NCBI GenBank assembly: GCA_052389755.1
Contig: JBQTHP010000125.1
Location: forward strand, 1-22,781
DNA length: 22,781 nt
Origin: JBQTHP01 sp052389755
Lineage (GTDB): Bacteria; Pseudomonadota; Gammaproteobacteria; Steroidobacterales; Steroidobacteraceae
Reading direction: 5' to 3'
Position numbers and translations under genes: made by a program. Under the pieces are notes generated by a model. The model made no database searches. It saw only the letters and a program-made list of their open reading frames with translations, and was not told where the DNA came from. Positions 8,143-17,400 of this stretch are shown piece after piece. How positions within the stretch are numbered: position 1 is the stretch's first letter; every line of letters begins with the position of its first letter.

Positions 8143-8448
8143 CAACCCACACGCTCTCATCCAGAATCTGCTCAGGCAGGCATCATCAGCCATGCAAACG
8201 TGCGAATTACAGGCGTCGCAACATGGTGACCAGCGGGCCCAAAGACACGGAAGCAGATGAGACGCTAGCGACCGCGGTTTTCACGTCGCACCGCGGACTG
8301 CGCAGAGGCAGAACGACCCGGTGTCGGTGATTGGATTGTGGGTAATCTCCGGTGGACCAATAGGGAGAGCCGTTACGATGCAAATCGAATCTCGCAGCGG
8401 AGTTGCGACTGAATCGTCAGCGGCCGTGCGATTGAATTCAGTACTACG
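8143..8448. other. Divergent intergenic region between B1 and the first precursor
   Basis: No precursor-type leader and no copy of the TTGAC/RGAnnnT cassette was found on the minus strand, so the B1 operon promoter is not identified. A minus-strand frame of about 65 codons (roughly 8200-8425) is open but has no ATG or ribosome site. A short plus-strand frame begins at ATG 8379 (24 codons). Neither is recognised. Confidence 0.45.
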
Positions 8449-8477
8449 TTGACGGGATCGTGCTGGCGTCAGATTCT
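8449..8477 (+). promoter_or_regulatory. Precursor promoter cassette, copy 1
   Basis: TTGACG (8449-8454), 16 bases, AGATTCT (8471-8477). The last T is 59 bases before the ATG of the broken precursor, the same distance as in the A2 copy. TTGACG is a good sigma-70 -35 box. GATTCT, with a 17-base spacer, is a poor -10 box, so another factor or an activator may be needed. Confidence 0.5.
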
Positions 8478-8479
8478 CA

Positions 8480-8520
8480 TCGCGAACTAGACAACGAGCG
8501 CGCTGCTGTCACGTTCGCGA
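8480..8520 (+). other. 5' UTR stem-loop of the broken precursor
   Basis: TCGCGAAC (8480-8487) pairs perfectly with GTTCGCGA (8513-8520). Inner GACA/TGTC (8490-8493 and 8507-8510) can extend the stem around the self-complementary AGCGCGCT. It sits between the promoter cassette and the ribosome site, as the stem-loops of A2 and A3 do. Confidence 0.5.
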
Positions 8521-8523
8521 ACG

Positions 8524-8529
8524 AAGGAG
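8524..8529 (+). promoter_or_regulatory. Ribosome binding site of the broken precursor
   Basis: AAGGAG with a 6-base spacer to ATG 8536. Identical in sequence and spacing to the sites of A2 and A3, which fixes the start upstream of the early stop. Confidence 0.7.
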
Positions 8530-8535
8530 CCAGTC

Positions 8536-8646
8536 ATGAATTCACCAGATTAAGTTGTCGAGCTTGGCACGACATCGGAGAAGACCAAGGGGTTGGCCGT
8601 AAGTGGCCTTGAGGAGTTCGACCATCGACCAATGCAGACGATCTGA
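8536..8646 (+). pseudogene. Lasso precursor A1 with premature TAA at codon 6
   Basis: Reads MNSPD, stop (TAA 8551-8553), then VVELGTTSEKTK and a core GLAVSGLEEFDHRPMQTI ending in TGA. Leader features match A2 and A3: hydrophobic pair, acidic residue, Leu-Gly, and Thr at -2 with Lys at -1. The core has Gly1 and Glu8, allowing an 8-residue ring, with Gly6 as in some xanthomonad-type lassos. Promoter cassette, stem-loop and ribosome site are all intact. No ATG, GTG or TTG lies in frame between the stop and the core, so the peptide needs stop readthrough or is not made. The TAA could derive from CAA or another sense codon by one change. The A1 core aligns without gaps to the A2 core, so the two are duplicates. 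Confidence 0.8.
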
Positions 8647-8964
8647 GTCTCGGAATCTGGTCGTACACCAAGAATCCACACATCGACTCCGCAGAAACGA
8701 TCGACCAGAAACACCGTTCGCTGCCATGGCCCTGCGCCGAGCTGTCACGACATTGGTGTGGTGCGGGCGTTGCATGATTCAAGCGAGTACGAGGCACTCG
8801 TGTCGGCAACCTATTGAGCGGTGGATGATTCGGAGACGTCGGATCGAGCGTTGCCAGGGTGGCGAGCTTCAAAAGAAGGCGATGCTTTCCAGAAACTCGC
8901 CGGAATTGTTGCCACGCAACTCGGTGCGCCGTTGACGGCCCCTTCCTTTGTCGTGCCGTCAGTA
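8647..8964 (+). other. Intergenic region between precursors A1 and A2
   Basis: No B or C fragment, further precursor or convincing hairpin was recognised. A plus frame in phase with A2 is open from GTG 8821, but it lacks a leader-like sequence and runs through the A2 promoter cassette. It appears to be spacer. Confidence 0.45.
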
Positions 8965-8993
8965 TTGACCCAACTCGGCTCACTGCGGATGGT
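8965..8993 (+). promoter_or_regulatory. Precursor promoter cassette, copy 2 (A2)
   Basis: TTGACC (8965-8970), 16 bases, GGATGGT (8987-8993). The last T is 59 bases before ATG 9052. It shares CTGCGGA and a following GT with the A3 copy, where the surrounding bases otherwise differ. Confidence 0.55.
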
Positions 8994-8998
8994 TCGCT

Positions 8999-9016
8999 CG
9001 CCACCGATTGGTGGCG
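8999..9016 (+). other. 5' UTR stem-loop of precursor A2
   Basis: CGCCACC (8999-9005), loop GATT, GGTGGCG (9010-9016): a perfect 7-bp stem six bases after the promoter box, thus probably at or near the 5' end of the transcript. It may protect the mRNA. Confidence 0.5.
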
Positions 9017-9039
9017 TGCGTGTTTCATCACTGAAAAGT

Positions 9040-9045
9040 AAGGAG
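9040..9045 (+). promoter_or_regulatory. Ribosome binding site of precursor A2
   Basis: AAGGAG with a 6-base spacer to ATG 9052. This decides the start against the longer in-frame reading from GTG 8821. Confidence 0.75.
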
Positions 9046-9051
9046 ACTGTA

Positions 9052-9156
9052 ATGGATCTGCATCTCATCGAGCTCGGCACGGCTTCGGAAGTCACAAAGA
9101 CCCAGGTAAACAGTGGCGCGGAAGAGAGCCCGCTCGTGCCGAAGCAGGCGATCTGA
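9052..9156 (+). CDS. Lasso peptide precursor A2
   Basis: A 34-residue peptide. The leader MDLHLIELGTASEVTK ends in Thr(-2)-Lys(-1), the feature required by lasso B and C enzymes. The predicted core, TQVNSGAEESPLVPKQAI, has 18 residues and aligns without gaps to the A1 core, sharing Ser5, Gly6, Glu8, Glu9, Gln16 and Ile18. Glu8 would give an 8-residue ring, Glu9 a 9-residue one. Core residue 1 is Thr, whereas most lassos use Gly and some use Ala, Ser or Cys. The tail has no aromatic residue to act as a plug. It lies 150 bases upstream of B2 with a hairpin between. Either a real lasso with an unusual ring start or a drifting precursor. Confidence 0.8.
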   Translation: MDLHLIELGTASEVTKTQVNSGAEESPLVPKQAI

Positions 9157-9193
9157 GGATCGCAGCTCGTCGTCTGGCTTCAGACGGCACATG

Positions 9194-9221
9194 GGGCGTG
9201 CGGGGTATGCACCGCACGCCC
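9194..9221 (+). terminator. Hairpin between A2 and B2 (attenuator or processing site)
   Basis: GGGCGTGCGG (9194-9203), loop GGTATGCA, CCGCACGCCC (9212-9221): a perfect 10-bp stem followed only by TT. It may partly terminate transcription so that precursor mRNA exceeds enzyme mRNA, or protect the precursor mRNA 3' end. Without a U-tract it is not a strong intrinsic terminator. Confidence 0.5.
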
Positions 9222-9306
9222 TTCTGGCCGTAGCAGCTGCTGGAGCATGTTGAAGCAACCGCCCGATGGACGTGGCCGAGACAACGCGTAGCGGAAGAGG
9301 TCGCCG

Positions 9307-10143
9307 ATGCAGCGCGCAGACGTGATTATCGGGAATTCGGTACCCAAAACAGCGCGCGATCCATCTCGGCACACCGCATTGCCAAGTCTGAATACGGCGT
9401 GCCAGCAGGACCAGGAAGGTACCGTCCGCTTCTGGTTGCCAAAGCACGTCTTTGTCGCGTGTGTGGAAGATGGCCTCGTCTTTCTGGATCTTCGCGCAGA
9501 CAAGTACTTTGCCGTGTCCACCGAACACCATCGCGCGATGGTCCCCATCATCGCCGGATTGCCCAGCCCGCCTGCCCACGATCGCGGTAGCAAACAACCG
9601 TCGCATCGCTCGTCCGCGCAAATTACAGACGTTCTAGTGGCCAAGGGCCTTCTGACGGCCACGAGCACGTCTGGTAAGCCTGCGACCCCGGCGGCACTGG
9701 ACAGCGACGCAATGCATCCCATGGGGCAGGGCACGGAATTCGAGTACCCTGTTCATGCTCGTCACATCGTCGATTTTCTCCTTGCGTGCTCTCGGGCAGC
9801 ATGGCTGTTGCGTTGGCGCTCGCTCGAAGCCGCTGTCCGTGCCGTCGAGTGCAAGAAAGCAAACCGTCGCGGTCCTGGAGCACACTTCGATATGTCGAGG
9901 GCGACAGAGCTGGTCAGCGTCTTTCGTCACCTGCGCCTCTACTTGTTCGCCCCTCACGGCAGTTGCCTTTTTCATGCCCTCGCGCTGGTGATCTTTATGT
10001 CTCGATACGGGTTGTTCCCAAATTGGGTAATCGGCGTCCAGTCCGGTCCTTTCGCGGCGCATAGCTGGGTGCAACAGGGGGCATTCGTGCTCGACTGCAC
10101 GCCTGAAGACGTCTGCTATTTCAAGCCGATACTGGTCGTGTAG
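9307..10143 (+). CDS. Fused lasso B protein B2 (RRE plus leader protease)
   Basis: A 278-residue protein. ATG 9307 is preceded by GGAAGAGG at 6 bases. Compared with B3 there is an N-terminal extension of about 39 residues before RFWLPKHVFVACVEDGLVFL, where the RRE starts. The RRE spans about 41-125. The protease domain (about 195-278) has Cys220 in GSCLFHALAL, His252 in AAHSWVQ and Asp263 in FVLDC, the expected Cys-His-Asp triad. It should bind the A2 leader and cut after Lys(-1). It ends 17 bases before C2, suggesting translational coupling. Confidence 0.9.
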   Translation: MQRADVIIGNSVPKTARDPSRHTALPSLNTACQQDQEGTVRFWLPKHVFVACVEDGLVFLDLRADKYFAVSTEHHRAMVPIIAGLPSPPAHDRGSKQPSHRSSAQITDVLVAKGLLTATSTSGKPATPAALDSDAMHPMGQGTEFEYPVHARHIVDFLLACSRAAWLLRWRSLEAAVRAVECKKANRRGPGAHFDMSRATELVSVFRHLRLYLFAPHGSCLFHALALVIFMSRYGLFPNWVIGVQSGPFAAHSWVQQGAFVLDCTPEDVCYFKPILVV

Positions 10144-10160
10144 AGACGGTAGGGCCGACA

Positions 10161-12029
10161 GTGCTTCGATTCATGGGATTCATCTGGGACGCTTCGGACG
10201 TTGCGCAGTCTGAAGCGGCACAACTCCTGATCGAGCGCCTCCGGTGTGCAGCAGACAACTGGCGCACAGTCACGAGTGGCAGCGGTCTGGCGGTGCTGTG
10301 TGCCGGCGTTCGCGCCGGTGTCAGTGAGCCGCATGCGTTGGACCACCATGGCAGCATAGTGCTCGGCACGCTTTTCCGGCGAGGAGATTCTATCGACGGC
10401 GCGACACCACGTAGGTCGGTGTTAGGGCCGCAGGAATCAGCCGCTATTCTCGAGAGCCGAGGCCGGCGTCTAACGACGCACTATTGGGGTCGCTATGTGG
10501 CGTTTCTCGTCGACCCCGCCTCGAGCAGAAAGTGCGTGATCCGCGACCCCAGCGGTTTCCTGCCGTGCTTCAGCACGCGTTATCGCGGCGTCACGATCTT
10601 CTTTTCCGCTGCCGAGGATTGCGCTTCGCTGAACCTCGTGCGTTTCTCCGTCAATTGGAACTACATCGCGCGGCGAGTCGCCTTTGGACCTGTCGATCAG
10701 ATCGAGACAGCACTTGACGAAGTATCCGAAGTACGGGCCGGTGAATGTGTGCAGCTTCATGGTGCGCGAGTATCCCGGGAGCCGTATTGGCGACTCCTGA
10801 ATGCCGCCGAAGCAGACCCGATCGACGATCCGGCGCGCGCGACCAAAGAGTTACGGTCTACGGTCCGGGCTTGCGTACACGCTTGGGCATCATGCTATCG
10901 ACGCGTCGTACATACGCTTTCTGGTGGTCTTGATTCCTCCATCGTGCTGGGCTGCCTGAATAACGCGCCGCAGAGGCCCGAAATCGTCTGCCTCAAGCAT
11001 TACACGCCACACAGGACGTTCGACGAACGTCCGCACGCACGCCTGGCCGCACAGCGGGCCGGTTGCGAGCTCATCGAGGCCGAGACGGGACGATCGGTCA
11101 GGTTCAAGGATCTCCTGCGCGCCGCGAGGTCGGTAAATCCCTATCCGCATCTCGCGTTCCTGGACGTCAACAAGACTGAGAATCGCCTCGCCACCGAAAG
11201 AGGCGCCGAGGCTTTGTTCGACGGCGAAGGTGGAGATACGCTGTTCGGGAACCTAACGAAGGAACATGCGGCCTCGGACTACTTCCGTCGCCACGGTTTT
11301 GGAAGGGAATTATCGAAACTGACGTTGCATGTGGCGCTTCAGACAAACAAAACTGTATGGGAGGTTGCTGCGGACGCGTTACTGGACCGCCTATCAACGT
11401 CCCGTTCGGGACGGATGGAGGAGATACTCAAATACCGGAAGTTCGCGAGTGAGCGCGCGGTGAAAACCGCGACTCAGAATCCAGACACTCTCACCTCGCC
11501 TCTCTCGGTCGGAGTCAACACGCTGCGCGGCACAGCAACGCAAGCATGGATTCTCGGACGTCCGCCCGATGCTTACGACCCTCTCGGCGATCTACAAGAT
11601 TCCGCAGCTCTCGACCTTGTCAGTCCATTGCTGTCCCAACCGGTCATGGAGGTGTGTGTCCGCATTCCAACCTATCGACATCTCGAAGGCGGACGCGATC
11701 GCGGACTTGCGAGACGCTCGTTTGCAGCCGACGTTCCGACCGAAATTCTCGCGCGGCTTTGGAAGGACTCTCCAGTGGGAGCGGGGCATAGAGCCTTGCT
11801 GGGCGACATTGAGACTGTCCGCGAGCTGTTACTGGATGGAATCCTGTCGCGAGAGCAAATGCTCGATCGAAAGAGCCTCGAAGAGGCGCTGGCCGGCCGA
11901 CCGTCGAAGAACGATGGCTTCATCTCCGAGATCTTCGATCACCTCATCACGGAAACGTGGCTGAGACAATGGACTGCGGGTGTCGCTTCATCGGACGCGA
12001 ACCGTGGAATTGCCGGTCGCTCGGCGTAG
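10161..12029 (+). CDS. Lasso peptide cyclase C2
   Basis: A 622-residue asparagine-synthetase-like protein. The GTG start has AGGG 7 bases upstream and gives MLRFMGFIWD. There is no Cys2, so the glutaminase activity should be absent. The pyrophosphate loop SGGLDSS is at 254-260, with GEGGDTLF later. The canonical TKGG near the C-terminus is replaced by WKDSP, keeping the Lys. Expected to close the ring of the A2 core (and formerly A1). Its last 42 bases overlap the 3' end of the convergent isopeptidase gene. Confidence 0.9.
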   Translation: MLRFMGFIWDASDVAQSEAAQLLIERLRCAADNWRTVTSGSGLAVLCAGVRAGVSEPHALDHHGSIVLGTLFRRGDSIDGATPRRSVLGPQESAAILESRGRRLTTHYWGRYVAFLVDPASSRKCVIRDPSGFLPCFSTRYRGVTIFFSAAEDCASLNLVRFSVNWNYIARRVAFGPVDQIETALDEVSEVRAGECVQLHGARVSREPYWRLLNAAEADPIDDPARATKELRSTVRACVHAWASCYRRVVHTLSGGLDSSIVLGCLNNAPQRPEIVCLKHYTPHRTFDERPHARLAAQRAGCELIEAETGRSVRFKDLLRAARSVNPYPHLAFLDVNKTENRLATERGAEALFDGEGGDTLFGNLTKEHAASDYFRRHGFGRELSKLTLHVALQTNKTVWEVAADALLDRLSTSRSGRMEEILKYRKFASERAVKTATQNPDTLTSPLSVGVNTLRGTATQAWILGRPPDAYDPLGDLQDSAALDLVSPLLSQPVMEVCVRIPTYRHLEGGRDRGLARRSFAADVPTEILARLWKDSPVGAGHRALLGDIETVRELLLDGILSREQMLDRKSLEEALAGRPSKNDGFISEIFDHLITETWLRQWTAGVASSDANRGIAGRSA

Positions 12030-14465
12030 GTCGTCAGCTTCAGCTGACTCCTCTACGGGGTCCGCAGTCCAGCGCAGACGTGGTGGACGGAGTTCTTTCA
12101 GCATCGCATCGCGCTGCTCTCGGAGCCTGCGCCAGCGAAGGTATTGTTGCGCCAAAGACTCCGCGGTCTCGGACGCATCTGGCAATGGCTGGACTCGTTC
12201 TTGATCGTTTAGCCAGAAGTCGAACCAGTCGACTGTGCTCTGTTGAGTCGCAAACACTTGCGCCGGATTCTGTACGCCATGACTGCCGCGATTGATTTCA
12301 GGAATGACAAAAAACTCAACGGGGCGATTGAGCTGTCGCAGACGCGAGAACATCTCCCATTTCGCGATTGCAAACTCTAGTCCGGCCGACTCGATCATGA
12401 GACGCAATGGCGTTCGTATACGTTGCGCATTGAAGGCCGGGGACTGCTGCAACCACTTCGCGAGCCCCTCTGCGAATGGCGGGGATCCAATCATTAGGGA
12501 ATGCGTTCGGCTCGGCGACGCGGTTGCCTGAAGATAGTTGCCGTCGACATTATCTGACGTGATCGCCGCAGCGAAAGGGAATTCGGAGTGCGCGAGCGCA
12601 TACTCGACATGCCAGCCGGTGCGGCTAAACCCGGACACGCCTACCTTCGAAAGCTCGATCAACCCTTTCTGGGCCAGATGACGTGCGGCACTCTCGTACG
12701 CATGCATGTACCTCTCTGCTTCCCCATCGATCTTCGCCGTATCGAGTTCCTCCTGGTCCTGAATGGTCAGTACCGCGATGCCACGTGCGCTCAAGAGACG
12801 GCCCGCATAGATCGATGTTCCCGGGCCGAGGCCCAACCCCAAATTGCTTCCGTAGAGCGAGAATTCCGTTGGTGCCGCATGGCCATGCGTCTGAATTACT
12901 AGCGGATACCGCTTGCTTCGATCGTAGTTGATTGGGTAGTACAGCAGACCGGTCCAGTCGAGCCCGTTGGAATCCTCCCATGTCACGAGCTCGGCGCGGC
13001 CTAGGACGTCCCCGCCACCAAGGCCGGGGTTCAAATCCAGGATTGCGCGCTGTTCGCCAGTTCGTTGATCAACCGCGTAGAGAACGGGCGGTGTGTTCAT
13101 GTCTTGACGCAATTCCATCCGGATCGGCATCACGACACTGGAGCGGAGATCGGTGCTTCCGGTAGCGCGCCATGCCTCGCGATGCTTCGCAAAGCTCAAA
13201 AGCTGTCCGGCGCGCTCGATTTCTAACGCCGTTGTCCCCACCCAGCGGAGCGCCGAAATCTCCTCCTGATTGCTCGCTGTAGAGGCAAGGGGAATGCGTG
13301 CAAAGTGCCCGGTCGCGATGTCAATCTCGACCACGGCGGTGCCCTGGAGCCCCGCGCTATCGGCAAGCTCAGCCGGAAGGAAGGTCGGCGCGAGAATGAT
13401 CGATCGACTGTCAGGCCTCCAGAGAGCCGCGGTAAACCGCGTCACGGGCGCCGACCAGAGAAGACGTGATGTCGCGCCCTTCAGATCAACTACGTACAGT
13501 TGCTTCGCCTGACGCGCGAGGTAACCACTTCTTGAGCTGCTCGTCGCATCGACCGCTACACTTCTCACGTAGTCGGCAGCAAGCGTTCCGCGATAACTCT
13601 CCCAGCCCGCAGGAATCTCCTGAGGAGTCCCGTCGACGATTGCAAAGCGCCCATCCGGCGAGATGCGAGCGCCAAACAGCGGTATCCAAGTGTCGACGTC
13701 ATCGCCCGGGCGGTCGATCCGAACAACGTGCGATTGCTTGGCAAGCTCGACGACAAAGCGCTCAGAGTTCCAATCCTCAGCGACAACGTCGCCTCTATCG
13801 ACCTTGCCTGAAATCAACGAGTACACATCCGGATTGGTGACAACAAACCCCTCTTTCAGCAACTCGGCGTGGCGGGCGGGCGGAGAAAGTGTCGTCTTTC
13901 CGGCGTAGAGCAGCGTGTCGTTATCTGCGCTCAGCGCGTACTCCAAGACATCGCGGACGTTAGCAGTCAGATATCTCACCTTTCCTGACGAGGAATCGAT
14001 AGACACGACTTGCTTTACACCGCGCTCGTCCTCCCACAGATGCAACAACAGCTCAGAGTCCGGCGACCAGCGCAGCGCATTCCAACCATCGAGGACAAGG
14101 CGAGTCGAGTCCTTGCCATCGGTCGATCCGTACGCCTGCGTAAAGAACCGCGCCACAGCTCGCGGCTTTGCAGCCTCGAAAGACTGCAACCCGCCTACGA
14201 GAATCTCTGCCCAAACGCCGTTGTGTTGGATATCGCCGCGCACCAGCTTCAGCGCATAGCGCTTGCCGTCGGGTGAGAGCACGATGCTGCCAGCGCCCGT
14301 GACCTTGCGCAGGCCACCCTCTGGATGCTCCACCCATCCATGGAACGAAGCTGTGGCCGCACGCGTGGTTTCGATCGCTGTCGCCGTAGTCAACTCTGTC
14401 GCACCGGAACGCTCGCCTAGGAATATCGAGGCCGCGCACAGGACAGCGATGCCCATTATTTGCAT
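11988..14465 (-). CDS. Lasso peptide isopeptidase (AtxE2-like, S9 family)
   Basis: An 825-residue protein. The ATG at 14465 gives a Sec-type signal peptide (MQIMGIAVLCAASIFLG...), so the enzyme is exported, probably to the periplasm. A beta-propeller-like N-terminal half (SPDGKRYALK, WSPDSELLL repeats) precedes a Peptidase_S9 alpha/beta-hydrolase domain (about 480-770). The nucleophile is Ser614 in GFSRTG. A Glu in RLMIESAG (692) and His729 in RGSHGVQ complete the Ser-Glu-His arrangement described for AtxE2. The reaction is hydrolysis of the lasso isopeptide bond, giving a linear peptide. It starts 34 bases after the TonB receptor gene, so lassos imported by that receptor are the likely substrates. 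The frame is open upstream to 14624, inside the receptor gene, but that part is not homologous. Confidence 0.9.
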   Translation of the reverse strand: MQIMGIAVLCAASIFLGERSGATELTTATAIETTRAATASFHGWVEHPEGGLRKVTGAGSIVLSPDGKRYALKLVRGDIQHNGVWAEILVGGLQSFEAAKPRAVARFFTQAYGSTDGKDSTRLVLDGWNALRWSPDSELLLHLWEDERGVKQVVSIDSSSGKVRYLTANVRDVLEYALSADNDTLLYAGKTTLSPPARHAELLKEGFVVTNPDVYSLISGKVDRGDVVAEDWNSERFVVELAKQSHVVRIDRPGDDVDTWIPLFGARISPDGRFAIVDGTPQEIPAGWESYRGTLAADYVRSVAVDATSSSRSGYLARQAKQLYVVDLKGATSRLLWSAPVTRFTAALWRPDSRSIILAPTFLPAELADSAGLQGTAVVEIDIATGHFARIPLASTASNQEEISALRWVGTTALEIERAGQLLSFAKHREAWRATGSTDLRSSVVMPIRMELRQDMNTPPVLYAVDQRTGEQRAILDLNPGLGGGDVLGRAELVTWEDSNGLDWTGLLYYPINYDRSKRYPLVIQTHGHAAPTEFSLYGSNLGLGLGPGTSIYAGRLLSARGIAVLTIQDQEELDTAKIDGEAERYMHAYESAARHLAQKGLIELSKVGVSGFSRTGWHVEYALAHSEFPFAAAITSDNVDGNYLQATASPSRTHSLMIGSPPFAEGLAKWLQQSPAFNAQRIRTPLRLMIESAGLEFAIAKWEMFSRLRQLNRPVEFFVIPEINRGSHGVQNPAQVFATQQSTVDWFDFWLNDQERVQPLPDASETAESLAQQYLRWRRLREQRDAMLKELRPPRLRWTADPVEESAEADDLRRATGNSTVRVR

Positions 14466-14499
14466 CGGAAATCTCGCGCCGATCCCGGGACTAAGTTGT

Positions 14500-17400
14500 C
14501 TAGAACGCCTTCGATACCGATACGTAACCGAAGCGCTGCACCAGATTCCCCTGGCTCGGATCGAAGCCCTCGGCGAATCGGACCTCGGAGAATTTCGGCG
14601 CCTCGTCGAATAGGTTCGTGACACCGGCGCGAATCACCAGTCCTTCGAGAAGCGATGATCCGCGCCCGGCAAGCGACTCACCGACGTCGACCGACGCGCT
14701 GAGGTCTACCAGCGTTAGAGAACCAACCCGACGACCCGTAGCAATATCCCTGCTATTCACATCGTCATACGACGAGAGGAGCCGCGTGGTTGCGGCAAGG
14801 TCAAACCCGCGCAGCTCCCACGTCAGCGTCGCAACTCCTTTCCATTCGGGAATGGTGCCCTGCGTGCTTGCCAGCCCGACGCGATCGACGACGGGGGTAC
14901 TCGGCAGATCGGTGACGCGATACTCCTCGACCCAAGTCGCGGCGACTGACGCGGTGACGCGCCCGTAGGCAGTGTCGAACGGCAGCGATACTTCGCCATC
15001 CACACCACTGGTATCGAGGCTGCCAAAATTGATGTTCGTCGTATCGATCTCTAACAGTCGTCCCGGTATGCCCGCCGCGATATCCGCAGCCGTAGGCGGA
15101 GCGCGCACCACCCGGGCACCCAAAGTGGCCTCGTTTGCGAGTATTTGACCTGGATTGAGGTTGCGCACGCGTTGATCTTGGTGAATTCGCCAATAGCTCG
15201 CGGAGAATCGCAGTCCGTCGCGACCCGTGGGTGCGAGCACTGCGCCGAGGGTGAACGTGTCTGACTCCTCGGCATCCAGGTTCGGGTTGCCGCCAGTGAC
15301 TGCGGTGTACTGAGTCAGCTGGCCGCCGCGGCGGTCGTCTCGAATGAGGGTAGTCCGCCGCTGCGCAGGCTGATGCAAATTGAACAATAGCGGAGGGCGA
15401 AAGCTCGTTCCGTAGGCGCTCCGCAGGAGTAAGAACGACACTGGTTGCCACTCGAGGCCATACTGAGGATTGAAGGTGCTTCCGAAATCGCTGTAGTCGT
15501 CGTACCTTCCCGCGAGTGTGAGCACGAGGCGATCGGGAAAGAGAGCCGCATCGGGCGCGCCGAGAAGAGGAAGTCTGAACTCCGCATATGCCGCCGAGCT
15601 GCGTCGATCGGGTACTATCGACAGCCCGAAAGTTGGCAGACCCAGGTCGATCTCTTCTTTACGCCACTCGACACCGACAACCGCCTGCGCCGCGCCACTC
15701 GGAAGTTCGAACAACGGCCCGCGGACGAACGCTCCGCTCTGGATGCTCTTACCTGAGTAGTCGTCGACGACCGGTGGCGCAACCAGCGAACGCAACAGCT
15801 CAGCGCTGCCACCCGGCCCGTCCTGAAAAACGTTGAGGGCTTGGCTCGGGTCGGTTGCAGCCAACGCGTCACCCACGCGCGCGAAGTCGATGACGTTGAG
15901 GTCGAAATCAGTCGCGTCATCCTTCGTACCGATTGCCGACAGCTCCCACTCCCAAGAGGAGAGCTCACCCCTCAGACCGAGGACGGCGCGTGACGACTCC
16001 GTCTCGACTATGCTGGTCTGCGATTCAATTCCGGTTAGTAGAAAGCTGGCAGATACATCCTCGCCGAACGGGTTGAACGGGTTAGTCGCCGGCACGAATT
16101 CGTCTGCTAGGAACGAAGGGCCGATTAGCCCCCTCCCTTCGCGCGTCGTATAGAGGAATTCACCGAACACCGTCAGTCGCTCGCTTGCGTCGAACTCAGC
16201 AGAAGCCATGGCGCTCTTCTGTTCGCTTTCATTTACGGCCCCGAAGTCGCGAAAGTAGCTATCCAGGCGAACCTGCCCGGCGGTCGACAGAAAATCAGCC
16301 GGCGTCAACCCGACGCCCGAACTGCCTTCCGGAACGGCTGCCACGGGCGACGGTAAGCCCGGAAGATTGCCGCCCGAGGCGGAAGTGATGTTCCCGGGAT
16401 TCGTGAACGGGAAGCGCCGATCCTGGCCGCCGAAGCGGCGATAATCCTGGTCAGCCCACCGTTCGCGCTCGCTCCCCATCAAGAGCCCGCGGTCGAAATA
16501 GTCGAGGCTTACGAGTCCTCGAAATCGCTCCCCGCCATCCCCAGCACTGCCGGCAGTGATTGAGGCTCGCCGCTCATCGGCGCCACCGCTTGCGCTGCCA
16601 TAGTAGAGATCCAGAACCGGGCTCTCCGCACTACCCTTCAGAATGATATTGACGACGCCGCCCACGGCATCTGCTCCGTAGACCGCGGACGCCGAGTCCG
16701 AGACTACTTCGATGCGTTCAACAGCCGACAAGGGAAGAGTGCTCAGGTCGAACCCACCTGAAACGCCGAGCAGCGCAGACGTTACAGTTCTGCGCCCGTT
16801 TATGAGCACCAGCGTCGTGCCGAAGCCGAGACCTCGCAGGCGAACCTGTCTGGTACCCGCGAAAGTTAAGCTTGCCGAGTCCGAGAATGACACTTGCGGC
16901 AGATATGCGAGCACGTCTGCTACGCTGGTAACACCCAACTGCTCAATACGCTTGCGATCGATGGTCGTGACCTCGGCGGGAGCCGCCGTGGCATGCCGTC
17001 TCAATCTCGAGCCGGTCACGATGACCTCATCCTGGTCGTGATCGCGCACCGGCTTTCCTTCTGGATCGGTAGCCGCGTTGCGCCCCGATTCCGCGTACGC
17101 CTTGCTGCGGCCACTCACCGGCAGCTGCCGCGATGTTCTAGCATCGTCTACGTCGGAGTCGCTGAAATGAGTTCGGTCGCGCGCATTCGAGATCGTGGAT
17201 GGAGGTGCATGTTTCACGGCTAGCATGACGGCAATCGTTCGCTCATTTACGAATTCGAACGCGAGCCCCGTCCCACCGAGCATCGTCGAGAGCGCATCCG
17301 CCGCTTCGAACTGACCCGCAACCGCGTTCGTGATGAATCTGCGCACAGCATCGGCATCGAAGTAGATCTGCAGCTCGGCTTGCCGGCTGAATTCATTCAG

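Noticed and set aside
8200..8425. Minus-strand frame with protein-like text (NGSPYWSTGDYPQ) upstream of B1
   Set aside because: No start codon with a ribosome site and no leader or domain recognised. It could be a fragment of a mobile element, but I cannot support that.
8379..8453. Small plus-strand frame from ATG 8379
   Set aside because: 24 codons, no lasso leader motif, and it runs into the promoter cassette of A1.
8821..9156. 111-codon reading of A2 from GTG 8821
   Set aside because: The extra residues are not leader-like and cross the promoter cassette. AAGGAG before ATG 9052 fixes the start.
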